Positions 47,708 through 55,704 of a DNA stretch of 64,000 nt are shown here, piece after piece. The position numbers and the translations under genes are program-made. The stretch is from Streptomyces pluripotens (lineage in GTDB: Bacteria > Actinomycetota > Actinomycetes > Streptomycetales > Streptomycetaceae): NCBI RefSeq assembly GCF_000802245.2, contig NZ_CP021080.1, forward strand, positions 5,952,001-6,016,000, given 5' to 3'. Numbering within the stretch: position 1 is the stretch's first letter; the number at the start of each line of letters is the position of its first letter. The notes beneath the pieces were generated by a model. The model was not told the DNA's origin and made no database searches. It saw nothing but the letters and a program-made list of their open reading frames with translations.

Positions 47708-48591
47708 CCATGTTGTACCGGTTGATCCATGCGGAGAAGGCGAACTACCCGATCGTGTTGTTGTGCCGGGTGCTGCATGTGGCCCGCTCCTCCTCCTACG
47801 CCTGGCGCGAGGGCGAGGCTGCCCGCCAAGAGCGCCGGGCGGCCGACGACGCGCTCGCCCACGAGATCACCGTGCTCCACATCGCCTCCCGTCGCACCTA
47901 CGGCGTCCCGCGCATCCACGCTGAGCTGCGGCGCCTGGGGCACCGGGTGAACCGCAAGCGCGTCGCCCGCGTCATGCGCGAGCGCGACATCCGCGGCGTC
48001 ACCCGCCGCAAGCACCGCTCGCTGACCCGGCCGGACAAGAAGGCGAAGCCGGCCCCGGACCTGATCGGCCGCGACTTCCACGCCGTGCGTCCCGGGATCA
48101 AGCTGGTCGGCGACATCACCTATCTCCCGACGGCCGAGGGCTGGCTCTACCTCGCCTGCTGGCTGGACCTGGCCACCCGCGAGGTCGTCGGCTATGCCAT
48201 GGCCGATCACCATCGCGCCGAGCTCGTCGTCGACGCCCTCGACATGGCCTACGGCCGAGGCGGTCTGGAGCCCGGATGCGTGATCCACAGCGATCGCGGC
48301 AGCGAGTACACATCGGCGCAATTCAGGGATCGAATACAGGAGTTGGGGCTGCGGCAGAGCTGCGGACGCACCGGATCGTGTTTCGACAACGCAGCAGCGG
48401 AGAGTTTCTGGGCCCTGCTCAAGGAAGAGATCGGAACCCGGACCTGGCCCGACCGGGTCACCGCCCGTGCCGAGGTCTTCGCCTTCATCGAGACCTTCTA
48501 CAACCGCCGCCGCCTGCGCAAGCACAAAATCTTCGGCTACCTCACACCGTCCGAGACCAGGCAGCGGCATCAACACGCCCTCGCGGCATAA
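47704..48591 (+). CDS. IS3-family transposase OrfB (DDE integrase)
   Basis: 295 residues from GTG 47704, overlapping the OrfA stop; an ATG two codons later is the alternative. An HTH_21-like N-terminal part (HEITVLHIASRRTYGVPRIHAEL) is followed by the rve core. The DDE triad is visible in LVGDITYLPT (Asp), VIHSDRGSEYTS (Asp) and CFDNAAAESFWALLKEE (Glu). The reading frame is intact over its whole length and ends nine bases before the right inverted repeat. Confidence 0.93.
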   Translation: MTMLYRLIHAEKANYPIVLLCRVLHVARSSSYAWREGEAARQERRAADDALAHEITVLHIASRRTYGVPRIHAELRRLGHRVNRKRVARVMRERDIRGVTRRKHRSLTRPDKKAKPAPDLIGRDFHAVRPGIKLVGDITYLPTAEGWLYLACWLDLATREVVGYAMADHHRAELVVDALDMAYGRGGLEPGCVIHSDRGSEYTSAQFRDRIQELGLRQSCGRTGSCFDNAAAESFWALLKEEIGTRTWPDRVTARAEVFAFIETFYNRRRLRKHKIFGYLTPSETRQRHQHALAA

Positions 48592-48599
48592 CGAACGAG

Positions 48600-48624
48600 T
48601 GTCCAAGATCACGGGGAAACTTCA
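48600..48624. repeat. IS3 right inverted repeat
   Basis: Reads TGTCCAAGATCAC...CTTCA; it is the inverted partner of 47341-47365. Confidence 0.88.
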
Positions 48625-48767
48625 GTCCTCGTCCGGGTGCCGACGCGGACATCGAACTGACGGGACCCCTGCGGCGGCTGAGGGGAGTCAGAGCCGCGTT
48701 TCCCGCGCGACGGGTGCGCTCATCCCGTCTGCGCCGGTGACCGTCCCGCGTGTGGATCCGTCCCGGA

Positions 48768-49487
48768 CTACACCTGGCGCAGCGCGGGATGAGCGGCGAC
48801 GACCGTCACGGAGCCCGGGGCGATCTCCGTGAAACCGGCGTCCCGCACCACCGGTAGTCCGCTGGCGGTCAGCCGGTTCCAGTCAGTGGGGTCCGCTGTG
48901 CGGACGGAGAGCGGAAACCCGCTGTCACGCCAGGTGGTGCGCGCGGTGTCGGGCAGGGCCCACCAGGCCAGCTGGGCGCCGTGCCCGGCCTGGGCCATCG
49001 CCTTGCCGGCCGACATCTGCAGCTCCGGGCTCAGCCACAGCACCGGCTGTGCCGGGTCCGCCGCGGCCGGCGGCTCCGGGTCGTGCAGTTCGGTGCCCGA
49101 CACCTGGAGCTTCGCCAGGTCCTTGGGCCAGCCGTGCAGCGGGACGGGCGGGAAGACCCGCACCTCCGCGGACCGCCCGGTCGTCGTGATCCCGGGCAGC
49201 GCCACGGCGCGCCTCCACTCGGCGCCCCGGGCCCGCCGGACGACCTTCCGGATCCGTGCGTCCTCCCAGTTCCGTACGGCCTCGGCCCACTCGCCGTCGC
49301 CGAGCGCACGCTCGTCGCTGAGCATCAGGAGTACGGCCCGGGCCGCCGTCTCCAGCGCGTCGGTGCGGGCGGGCGGGGCACTGCGTTCGACCCGCACCAC
49401 CAGGGGCAGCACGAACTGTGGGGCCTCGTCGCGTGGGGTGCGCTCGGACTGCAAGGGGCTGCCACCGGGGGCTGGAACGTGGTTCAC
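48768..49487 (-). CDS. Peptidyl-tRNA hydrolase of the Pth2 type
   Basis: 239 residues, GTG start. The C-terminal half shows the Pth2 fold: LWLSPELQMSAGKAMAQAGHGAQLAWWAL (the family's Lys/Gly-rich helix with AxQxxHA-like pattern), then FPLSVRTADPTDWNRLTASGLPVVRDAGFTEIAPGSVTVVAAHP. The N-terminal half is specific to actinobacterial members. It would hydrolyse peptidyl-tRNA or D-aminoacyl-tRNA-like esters in the cytoplasm. Streptomyces also has a classical Pth, so this is an accessory enzyme. It lies just beyond the IS3 element, whose insertion left its stop 144 bp away and intact. Confidence 0.8.
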   Translation of the reverse strand: MNHVPAPGGSPLQSERTPRDEAPQFVLPLVVRVERSAPPARTDALETAARAVLLMLSDERALGDGEWAEAVRNWEDARIRKVVRRARGAEWRRAVALPGITTTGRSAEVRVFPPVPLHGWPKDLAKLQVSGTELHDPEPPAAADPAQPVLWLSPELQMSAGKAMAQAGHGAQLAWWALPDTARTTWRDSGFPLSVRTADPTDWNRLTASGLPVVRDAGFTEIAPGSVTVVAAHPALRQV

Positions 49488-49661
49488 GACAGCCCACCCT
49501 ATGAAGCCGCGAGCACGCTGATCAACGTGTCCGCCGCGCGATGAGATCCCGACTCTTGGGGGTGGGCGCGCCGCCGCGGGCCGTCGCCTGCGCAGCCCCG
49601 GCAGCGCCGATGACCGTGCGGTGGACCACGGCGCTCACGCTTGCTGCGGAAAGGGAACAGC

Positions 49662-50516
49662 TCAGTGCTGCCCGGTGGTCTCGCCGATCAGTTCGGAGAC
49701 CTTCACGAACCGGTAGCCGCGCTTGCGCAACTCCGGTACGACTGTGCGTACGACCCGCTCGGTCGTCGGGGCGGCGCTGCGGGTGCAGTGCATGACGACC
49801 ACTGAGCCGGGCTTGACCCCGTCCAGTACCTGCCGGGCCACCGCATCGGCGTCCGTGGCGAAGGCGTCGCCGCTCACCACGTCCCACTGCACCGCGGTCA
49901 CCCCGAGCCCGTTCAGCGCGCGCAGCGCCTGCTGGTCGTAACAGCCACCGGGGAAGCGGAAGTAGGGCAGCGCGTGCGGTACGCCCGCTGTGCGGAAGGC
50001 GGTATACGCCCGCTCGACGTCCGCCCGCATCTGGTCCGCGTCGACGGTCGGCAGGCCGTAGCAGTCCTGGGTGAACGCATAGTGGCTGTAGGAGTGGTTG
50101 GCGATCTCGAACTGTGGGTCGTGGCCGAGGCTGCGGGCCTCGGCCGGGTACTGGTCGGCCCAGCTGCCGGTCATGAAGATGGTCGCCGGCACCTTCAGCG
50201 TGCGCAGGGTGCCAATGAGCTCCGGATTGTCGAAGTGCTCGCCGGAGGCCGCGCGCGGTCCCTGGTCCGCGGTCATGTCGGCGTCGAAGGTCAGCGCGAT
50301 GTTCTTGCCCAGGGTGCGCGGGCCGTGCTCGAAGACCGGGGTCAGGCCGCCCGGACCGGGGGCGAGTACTGGTGGGCGCGCGGTGGACGGGGAGGCGGAG
50401 GCGGAGGACTTGGCTGGGGCCGGGCGGGCGGTGTCCGCAGGGCCCGCGGAACCGCAGGCGGCGAGAGCCGCGCCCAGGGAGCAGACGGCGACGATACGGC
50501 GTAGTGGTGGGATCAC
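49662..50516 (-). CDS. Polysaccharide deacetylase family lipoprotein
   Basis: 284 residues from GTG. The lipobox is LAAC (Cys21), followed by an Ala/Ser/Pro-rich tether. The NodB/CE4 domain begins at about 70: motif 1 LTFDADM (Asp78 and Asp80), motif 2 HSYSH (His141 and His145), the Arg motif YFRFPGGCYD and the C-terminal HCTRSA. It probably deacetylates a cell-wall or extracellular polysaccharide at the cell surface. No Shine-Dalgarno is visible, but TACGTT lies about 7 nt before the GTG on this strand, so a leaderless transcript is possible. Confidence 0.9.
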   Translation of the reverse strand: MIPPLRRIVAVCSLGAALAACGSAGPADTARPAPAKSSASASPSTARPPVLAPGPGGLTPVFEHGPRTLGKNIALTFDADMTADQGPRAASGEHFDNPELIGTLRTLKVPATIFMTGSWADQYPAEARSLGHDPQFEIANHSYSHYAFTQDCYGLPTVDADQMRADVERAYTAFRTAGVPHALPYFRFPGGCYDQQALRALNGLGVTAVQWDVVSGDAFATDADAVARQVLDGVKPGSVVVMHCTRSAAPTTERVVRTVVPELRKRGYRFVKVSELIGETTGQH

Positions 50517-50570
50517 CGTATGAACGTATGGCTAAAAGCGTACTAATGGTGCGATATGGGTGGTGACGCG

Positions 50571-50616
50571 GCGATACGGTCACCCGCGCGGCGGCGATAC
50601 GGTCACCTGCGCGGCG
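50571..50616. repeat. Two tandem 23-bp repeats
   Basis: Copies at 50571-50593 and 50594-50616 begin GCGATACGGTCACC and differ at one base. They straddle the stop codon of the SPFH gene (50603). A degenerate third start, GCGATATGG, precedes them. Confidence 0.8.
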
Positions 50617-51574
50617 AGCGGCCGTCCAGAGGCACCGGATCGCTCCTCTTCCCCGGTGTGGTTGGTTCCGTCGGTGTGGCTGGTTCCGCTGGTTCGACAG
50701 GGGTCTGTTTGGTCAGGGTCTGTTCGACTGAGGGCTGTGGCTGCGCGTCCAGCTCCTGCGTGGGCGCGGACCGCGAGCCCGCACGTGCCCCTTCGCCGGC
50801 GTTCGCCGCGTGCGGATTCGGGCCCCTTTCCAGGAAGTGCAGCAGCTCCACCGGGATGGGGAGGACCAGCGTGGAATTCTTCTCCGCCGCCACCGCCATC
50901 ACGGTCTGCAGCAGCCGCAGCTGGAGCGCGGCCGGGGTTTCGGAGATCTGCTTGGCGGCCTCGGCGAGTTTCTTGGACGCCTGAAGTTCGGCGTCGGCGT
51001 TGATGATCCGGGCCCGGCGCTCCCGGTCCGCCTCCGCTTGGCGGGCCATGGACCGCTTCATCGTGTCCGGTAGGGAGACGTCCTTGATCTCGACCCGGTC
51101 GACCTGGATGCCCCAGCCGACGGCCGGGCTATCGATCATCAGTTCCAAGCCCTGGTTGAGCTTCTCTCGGTTCGAGAGCAGGTCGTCCAGGTCGCTCTTG
51201 CCGATGATCGACCGCAGGGACGTCTGCGCCATCTGGGAGACCGCGAACTTGTAGTCCTCGACCTTCACCAGGGCGCTCTCCGCGTCGACCACGCGGAAGT
51301 ACACGACCGCGTCCACGCGCACCGTGACGTTGTCGCGGGTGATGCCCTCCTGGGCGGGGATCGGCAGCGTCACGATCTGCATGTTGACCTTCTGCAACCG
51401 GTCCACGAAGGGGATGATCAAGGTCAGCCCCGGTAGCCGTGCATCGCCCGCGACACGGCCGAGCCGGAACAGCACGCCGCGTTCGTACTGCTTGACCACT
51501 CGGGCCGCCATCGCCAGGTACAACAAGCCGACGCAAGCCGCCGCCGCGACCGCCCCCAGCAACTCCTGGACCAT
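50603..51574 (-). CDS. SPFH/stomatin-like (slipin) membrane protein
   Basis: 323 residues from ATG 51574, with GAGGTG six bases upstream (a GTG at 51583 is part of that site). One N-terminal transmembrane segment (LLGAVAAAACVGLLYLAMAARV) is followed by the band-7 domain: VVKQYERGVLFRLGRVAGDARLPGL, LPIPAQEGITRDNVTVRVDAVVYFRV and LRSIIGKSDLDDLLSNREKLN. A coiled-coil (RQAEADRERRARIINADAELQASKKLAEAAKQI) and a Pro/Thr/Glu-rich disordered tail complete it. Such proteins organise membrane microdomains. It follows the SulP gene on the same strand after 112 bp. Confidence 0.9.
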   Translation of the reverse strand: MVQELLGAVAAAACVGLLYLAMAARVVKQYERGVLFRLGRVAGDARLPGLTLIIPFVDRLQKVNMQIVTLPIPAQEGITRDNVTVRVDAVVYFRVVDAESALVKVEDYKFAVSQMAQTSLRSIIGKSDLDDLLSNREKLNQGLELMIDSPAVGWGIQVDRVEIKDVSLPDTMKRSMARQAEADRERRARIINADAELQASKKLAEAAKQISETPAALQLRLLQTVMAVAAEKNSTLVLPIPVELLHFLERGPNPHAANAGEGARAGSRSAPTQELDAQPQPSVEQTLTKQTPVEPAEPATPTEPTTPGKRSDPVPLDGRSPRR

Positions 51575-51686
51575 GATGACCACCTCGTACAGAGGTCCGG
51601 TATGCCCGTTTATTCAACGATATGACACTTCTCGGTCGACCGAGGCGGGCGGTGGCTCGCCCACCTGGCCGACCGAGGTGGGTCAC

Positions 51687-53177
51687 CTACCCGGCGGTCA
51701 TCATCCTCACCGGTTCCGTTCCCGTCGTGCTGTGTCGTTCGGCCCAGTTCTCCAGGGCCGTGCGGCAGGCGTGGTCGAGGTGGTGGAGGCCGCGGAGGTC
51801 GAGCCGGACCGGGCGGTCCTGGGGGAGAGACTCGAGGCTGTCGAGGATCTTCGGCAGGCGCAGGAAGGTCGCGTTGCCGAAGAGATGCGCGTCGACGGGC
51901 CCGACACCCTTGTCGACCACGTCCAGCTTGATGTGCGAGGCCTCCCAGGCGGTCTTCACGACGGCCAGCGCCAGACCGATCAGCACGCCCTCGAACATGC
52001 TGACCGTCACGATGGACAGGGCGGTGACGGACAGGACCAGCGCCTCACCTCGATGCTCGCGCCACAGCGTGGCCCACGCCCGGAGCGGCACCAGCTTGGC
52101 GCCCGAGTAGATCAGGATGCCGGCCAGGGCCGGGACGGGAATGTACCCGAGGGCGCCGGGCAACAGGGCGGCGAAGAGCAGCAGCCACCCGCCGTGCAGG
52201 ACGCGCGAGGCCTTCGTCCGGGCGCCCGCCTGGACGTTCGCCGCACTGCGCACGATCACCGCGGTCATCGGGAGCGCGCCCAGCAGCCCGCACACCGTGT
52301 TGCCGGTGCCCTGGGCGATGAGTTCCCGGTCGTACTCAGTGCGGGGACCGGAGTGCAGCCGGTCCACCGCCGCCGCGCTGAACAGGGATTCGGCGGACGC
52401 GATGAGCGTGAAGGCGACGACGGTGCCGAGGGCACCGACACCAGCCAGAACGCCGAAAGAACTCAGCGGCGGCGGCTGGATTGAGTCCAGTAGGCCATGC
52501 ACCTCGACGGTGCTCACCGGCAGGCTCAGCATGAACGCGGCAAGCGTGGCGAGGCCGACCGCGGCCAACGGGGCGGGCACCACGCGCAGCCTCGCCGGGG
52601 TGCGCTTCCAGAGGAGCAGCACCGCGATCGTGCCCGTGCAGACAGCGAGCGATGCCGGCGCCTGTCCGGCACTGAGGGCGTGCAGGAAGGCACCGGGCAG
52701 CCCGGCGACTTTGTCCAGGCCGGAGTCGGGGGCCTTCGCCGCCAGCGCCGGGTAGAGCTGTCCGGCGATGAGGACCAATCCGATTCCCGCCAGCATGCCC
52801 TCGACCACCGAGACCGAGATGGCACGGAAGTAGCGGCCCCACCTCAGCAGGCCCATGGCCACCTGGAGCACACCGGTGGTGAGGACGACCGCGCCGAGCG
52901 CCGGCAGCCCTAACTCCTTGACCGCCTCGAAGACGAGCACGGTCATACCGGCCGCCGGCCCGGACACCTGCAGGCTGCTGCCGCGCATCAAACCGGTGAC
53001 GAGGCCGCCCACGATCCCCGTGACCAGACCGAGTTCGGCCGGGACTCCGGAGGCCACGGCCACACCCACGCACAGCGGGAGCGCGACCAGGAAGACGACG
53101 AGGGAAGCGGTGAAGTCCTGCCTGAGATACGGGAAACGGGATATTCGCGCAGCACGAGGGGCGCGGTTGTCGGTCAT
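51687..53177 (-). CDS. SulP-family anion (bicarbonate/sulfate) transporter with STAS domain
   Basis: 496 residues from ATG 53177. About 11-12 transmembrane helices with SulP signatures are visible (FTASLVVFLVALPLCVGVAVASGVPAELGLVTGIVGG; GLLGALPMTAVIVRSAANVQAGARTKASRVLHG). A C-terminal STAS domain follows (PVRLDLRGLHHLDHACRTALENW). A GTG at 53189 overlapping the carbonic anhydrase stop (GTGA) is an attractive coupled start and would add four residues. Direct linkage to a carbonic anhydrase gene suggests bicarbonate as the substrate, as for BicA-like SulP proteins; the sequence alone does not fix that. Confidence 0.92.
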   Translation of the reverse strand: MTDNRAPRAARISRFPYLRQDFTASLVVFLVALPLCVGVAVASGVPAELGLVTGIVGGLVTGLMRGSSLQVSGPAAGMTVLVFEAVKELGLPALGAVVLTTGVLQVAMGLLRWGRYFRAISVSVVEGMLAGIGLVLIAGQLYPALAAKAPDSGLDKVAGLPGAFLHALSAGQAPASLAVCTGTIAVLLLWKRTPARLRVVPAPLAAVGLATLAAFMLSLPVSTVEVHGLLDSIQPPPLSSFGVLAGVGALGTVVAFTLIASAESLFSAAAVDRLHSGPRTEYDRELIAQGTGNTVCGLLGALPMTAVIVRSAANVQAGARTKASRVLHGGWLLLFAALLPGALGYIPVPALAGILIYSGAKLVPLRAWATLWREHRGEALVLSVTALSIVTVSMFEGVLIGLALAVVKTAWEASHIKLDVVDKGVGPVDAHLFGNATFLRLPKILDSLESLPQDRPVRLDLRGLHHLDHACRTALENWAERHSTTGTEPVRMMTAG

Positions 53178-53185
53178 CGGTGCGC

Positions 53186-53764
53186 TCACAGTGATTCGAA
53201 GGTGTCGGTCTGCGGGCGGTGCGTCCGTACGGCGCCGGTGTGCACCTCGTAGTACCAGGCGTGCAGGCCCAGCAGCCCCTGCGCCAGCTTGCGTCCGACG
53301 CACGGGTACGAGCGCAGTCGCAGCAACTGGGTCAGGACGTGGCTCTGGACGCCCTCGGCGACCTCTGGATCCTCGGCCGCGCCGGCCGGGCGCGGGGCGG
53401 CGTGCGCCAGCCAGTCCCGCACGGCGGGTACGGCGGTCAGGTCGTCACCGCGTACGAGCGCTCCGACCGCGCCGCAGTGCGAGTGACCGCAGACCACGAT
53501 GTCGCGGACGCCCAGTACCTCGACGGCGTATTCGATGGTGGCCGCTTCGCCGGTGGGCTGCTGTGAGGCATAGGGCGGGACGATGTTGCCCGCGGTGCGC
53601 AGCTCGAAAAGTTCTCCGGGGCGCGCGCCGGTGATCAGGGCCGGAACGACCCGGGAATCGGAGCAGGTGATGAACAGGACCTGTGGGGACTGGCCTTCGG
53701 CGAGTCTGGCGAACTCCTCAGGGCGCTGTCCGAAGGTACGGGCGTTGTCGATGAGGGGCTGCAT
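53186..53764 (-). CDS. Beta-class carbonic anhydrase
   Basis: 192 residues, with GAGGAACC upstream of the ATG. Zinc ligands are Cys34 (FITCSDSR), His94 and Cys97 (VVCGHSHCGAVGA), with the Asp36-Arg38 dyad of the beta class. It interconverts CO2 and bicarbonate in the cytoplasm. The stop overlaps or abuts the start of the SulP transporter gene, forming a two-gene unit for inorganic-carbon handling. Confidence 0.95.
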   Translation of the reverse strand: MQPLIDNARTFGQRPEEFARLAEGQSPQVLFITCSDSRVVPALITGARPGELFELRTAGNIVPPYASQQPTGEAATIEYAVEVLGVRDIVVCGHSHCGAVGALVRGDDLTAVPAVRDWLAHAAPRPAGAAEDPEVAEGVQSHVLTQLLRLRSYPCVGRKLAQGLLGLHAWYYEVHTGAVRTHRPQTDTFESL

Positions 53765-53847
53765 GTCTGTGGGTTCCTCCTGGCGCGCGGCACTGGCGCG
53801 TCGGGCTTGAACGACGGTTGTGGGGGGACCGGGTTTCGGCCCGGCCC

Positions 53848-54243
53848 TCAGCAGCGGAAGACCTGGAGTGCCGCCGGGGCATGGGCTCTGGGCTTTCCCG
53901 GGGCGAGGGGGTGCGGGGTGCCGGACGCGACCGACGGGGCTGTCTCGGTCGTCCGGTCGGCTATGGACGGGTGCGTTCGTGTCCGGCTGGAGGCCGGACC
54001 GCGCTGCTGGTCGTGTGCCTGCGGGATACCGACGGGGCTGCCCGGGTCGCCGGAACCGCGGAACGTATCCCTCTCATCACGCACCGGCGTAGTGCAGGGG
54101 ATGATTTCGGGCTCGGTGTTGGCCAATGCCTGACGGGGCGTGTGCGCGGATGCGAAGGCTCCCGCGGTAGGGGAGGGGCGGAGCGCGAGCAATGCCACGG
54201 CGAGGAGGCCGAGCAGGGCCCACCCCGTCATACCTCGGAACAT
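53848..54243 (-). CDS. Small secreted or membrane-anchored protein of unknown function
   Basis: 131 residues from ATG 54243, with GGAAGGGAGG just upstream. A signal or anchor segment (MTGWALLGLLAVALLALRP) is followed by a Pro/Thr/Arg/His-rich region without predicted fold and a terminal Cys. It lies 83 bp upstream of the carbonic anhydrase gene on the same strand and may belong to that unit. A striking 32-bp palindrome is 70 bp upstream. I do not recognise a family. Confidence 0.55.
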   Translation of the reverse strand: MFRGMTGWALLGLLAVALLALRPSPTAGAFASAHTPRQALANTEPEIIPCTTPVRDERDTFRGSGDPGSPVGIPQAHDQQRGPASSRTRTHPSIADRTTETAPSVASGTPHPLAPGKPRAHAPAALQVFRC

Positions 54244-54313
54244 GCGCCTCCCTTCCGGAAGTTTACGCCTCTTGCGTACGCCAAGCATTAGTCAATGAAT
54301 GGTCAAGAAGTAC

Positions 54314-54345
54314 GTTAACCCTGCAAAGGTCTTTGCAGGGTTAAC
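54314..54345. repeat. 32-bp palindrome with perfect 15-bp arms
   Basis: GTTAACCCTGCAAAG (54314-54328) pairs exactly with CTTTGCAGGGTTAAC (54331-54345), separated only by GT. It is too A/T-rich to be a typical Streptomyces terminator and lies 71 bp upstream of a minus-strand start, so an operator is at least as likely. Confidence 0.7.
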
Positions 54346-54404
54346 TGCGCGTTACGCGCGCAAGAGAGCGTGAAAAGTGCGGTTGGCGTGGCGTGATCTA
54401 GCTC

Positions 54405-54434
54405 TTGACTGGCCCATATGTGATCGGGTATTAG
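54405..54434 (+). promoter_or_regulatory. Orphan promoter-like pair
   Basis: TTGACT (54405-54410), an 18-nt spacer and TATTAG (54429-54434) on the plus strand. No plus-strand gene follows for more than 1.2 kb. It might drive a short RNA ending at the hairpin 54475-54513. Confidence 0.35.
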
Positions 54435-54474
54435 AAGCAGCTCTGGCAGTTGCCGACGCGCGGTCGACCGCCTG

Positions 54475-54513
54475 CTGGTGGTCAGCGGTGGGCGGTCAGC
54501 GGCCGACCACCAG
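54475..54513 (+). terminator. Hairpin downstream of the orphan promoter
   Basis: CTGGTGGTC pairs with GACCACCAG around 21 nt that contain further GCGG/GGCGG pairing options. It could end a short plus-strand RNA or the minus-strand zapE message (zapE stop at 54564). Confidence 0.45.
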
Positions 54514-54563
54514 TGGCCGGCCGCCGTAGAGATGCAGCCGTGAGGCCGGTCCGTGAGGCCGGT

Positions 54564-55667
54564 CTATGAGCTGACCAGTCCCTTCGCGTCACGGGCCAGG
54601 GCCGTGAGGCGGGATATCGCGCGGAAGTACTTCTTGCGGTAGCCGCCGTTCAGCATCTCCTCACTGAACAGCTTGTCGAACGGCAGGCCTGCGGCCAGCA
54701 CCGGCACCTCGCGGTCGTAGAGCCGGTCGGCGAGGACCACCAGTCGCAGCGCCGTCGACTGGTCCGGCACCGGCTGCACACCGGTGAGGCAGACCGCCCT
54801 TACCCCGTCGGTCAGTGCGCCGTACCGGCTGGGGTGGACCTTGGCCAAGTGCTCCAGCAGGTGTGGGAAGTCGTCCAGCGAGGCGCCCTCGGTGGCGTAC
54901 GCCGCCTTGGTCACCTGCTCGTCGGTGAACGGCGCCGGCGCTTCGGGAAGGCCGCGGTGGCGGTAGTCCTCACCGTCGATGCGCAGGGCGCGGAAATGGG
55001 CGGACAAGCCCTGAATCTCGCGCAGGAAGTCGGCCGCGGCGAACCGGCCCTCGCCCAGCTTGCCGGGCAGCGTGTTGGAGGTGGCGGCGAGGGCCACGCC
55101 CGCTTCGACCAGCTTGCCGAGCAGCGTCGACACGAGCACCGTGTCGCCCGGGTCGTCCAGCTCGAACTCGTCGATGCACAGCAGGCTGTGTGCGGACAGG
55201 GTCCGGACCGTCTGCTGGAAGCCGAGGGCGCCGACCAGGTTGGTCAGTTCGACGAAGGTGCCGAACGCCTTGCGTGACGGCTCGGCGGGAGTGGCGTGCC
55301 AGAGCGAGGCGAGGAGATGGGTCTTGCCGACGCCGTAGCCTCCGTCCAGGTACACCCCGCGCGGGCCGACCGGGGTCTTGGGCGTCTTCGCCCTGCCGAA
55401 ACCGAAGAAACCGCGCCTGCCGGAGCCGGAGGCGTGCGCCCCGCCGAGCCCGGCCGAGAAGCCCTCCAGCGTCTCTACGGCCTCGCTCTGGCTGACTTGC
55501 CTCGGGTCGGGGAGGTAGGTGGAGAAGCGGACCGCGTCGAAGCGCGGCGGCGGCACCATCTCGGCGACCAGTCGTTCCGCGGGGACGTACGGCTCACGGG
55601 CGCACAGGGACGAAGGGCCCGCGTCGGTCAGAGGGCTGGATCCGGGGGCAGCGGTGGAAGACGACAC
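54564..55667 (-). CDS. zapE: AFG1/ZapE-like P-loop ATPase
   Basis: 367 residues from GTG 55667 (SSSTAAPGSSPLTDAG start); longer in-frame extensions run antisense to the divergent reductase gene. Walker A is YLDGGYGVGKTHLLASL, Walker B is SLLCIDEFELDDPGD, followed by a sensor region (VALAATSNTLPGKLGEG) and a C-terminal YDREVPVLAAGLPFDKLFSEEML. This is the AFG1-like ATPase family; the E. coli member ZapE acts at the division ring. Its role in Streptomyces is not established. Its start is only 37 bp from the divergent reductase start. Confidence 0.9.
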   Translation of the reverse strand: MSSSTAAPGSSPLTDAGPSSLCAREPYVPAERLVAEMVPPPRFDAVRFSTYLPDPRQVSQSEAVETLEGFSAGLGGAHASGSGRRGFFGFGRAKTPKTPVGPRGVYLDGGYGVGKTHLLASLWHATPAEPSRKAFGTFVELTNLVGALGFQQTVRTLSAHSLLCIDEFELDDPGDTVLVSTLLGKLVEAGVALAATSNTLPGKLGEGRFAAADFLREIQGLSAHFRALRIDGEDYRHRGLPEAPAPFTDEQVTKAAYATEGASLDDFPHLLEHLAKVHPSRYGALTDGVRAVCLTGVQPVPDQSTALRLVVLADRLYDREVPVLAAGLPFDKLFSEEMLNGGYRKKYFRAISRLTALARDAKGLVSS

Positions 55668-55704
55668 GATTACCCATGCTAAGCGCCGTGTCACACTGCA
55701 CGAC

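Larger units (their letters stand above)
47341..48624 (+). mobile_element. Complete IS3-family insertion sequence (1284 bp)
   Basis: Terminal inverted repeats of 25 bp: the left end (47341-47365, TGAAGCTTCCCTTTGATCGT...) and the reverse complement of the right end (48600-48624, TGAAGTTTCCCCGTGATCTT...) match at 21 of 25 positions. They end in TG...CA. Two overlapping genes, OrfA and OrfB, fill it. No target-site duplication is evident in the immediate flanks (AGTT on the left, GTCC on the right). Both genes look intact, so the copy may still be active or recent. Confidence 0.9.
54244..54563. other. Regulatory interval without a protein gene
   Basis: 320 bp between the small secreted protein and zapE, with stretches that are clearly A/T-richer than the surroundings. 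It contains a 32-bp palindrome, a promoter-like pair on the plus strand and a hairpin, each listed separately. Confidence 0.5.

Noticed and set aside
47337..48628. Target-site duplication around the IS3 element
   Set aside because: The four bases on each side (AGTT and GTCC) do not match, and the three-base comparison fails as well.
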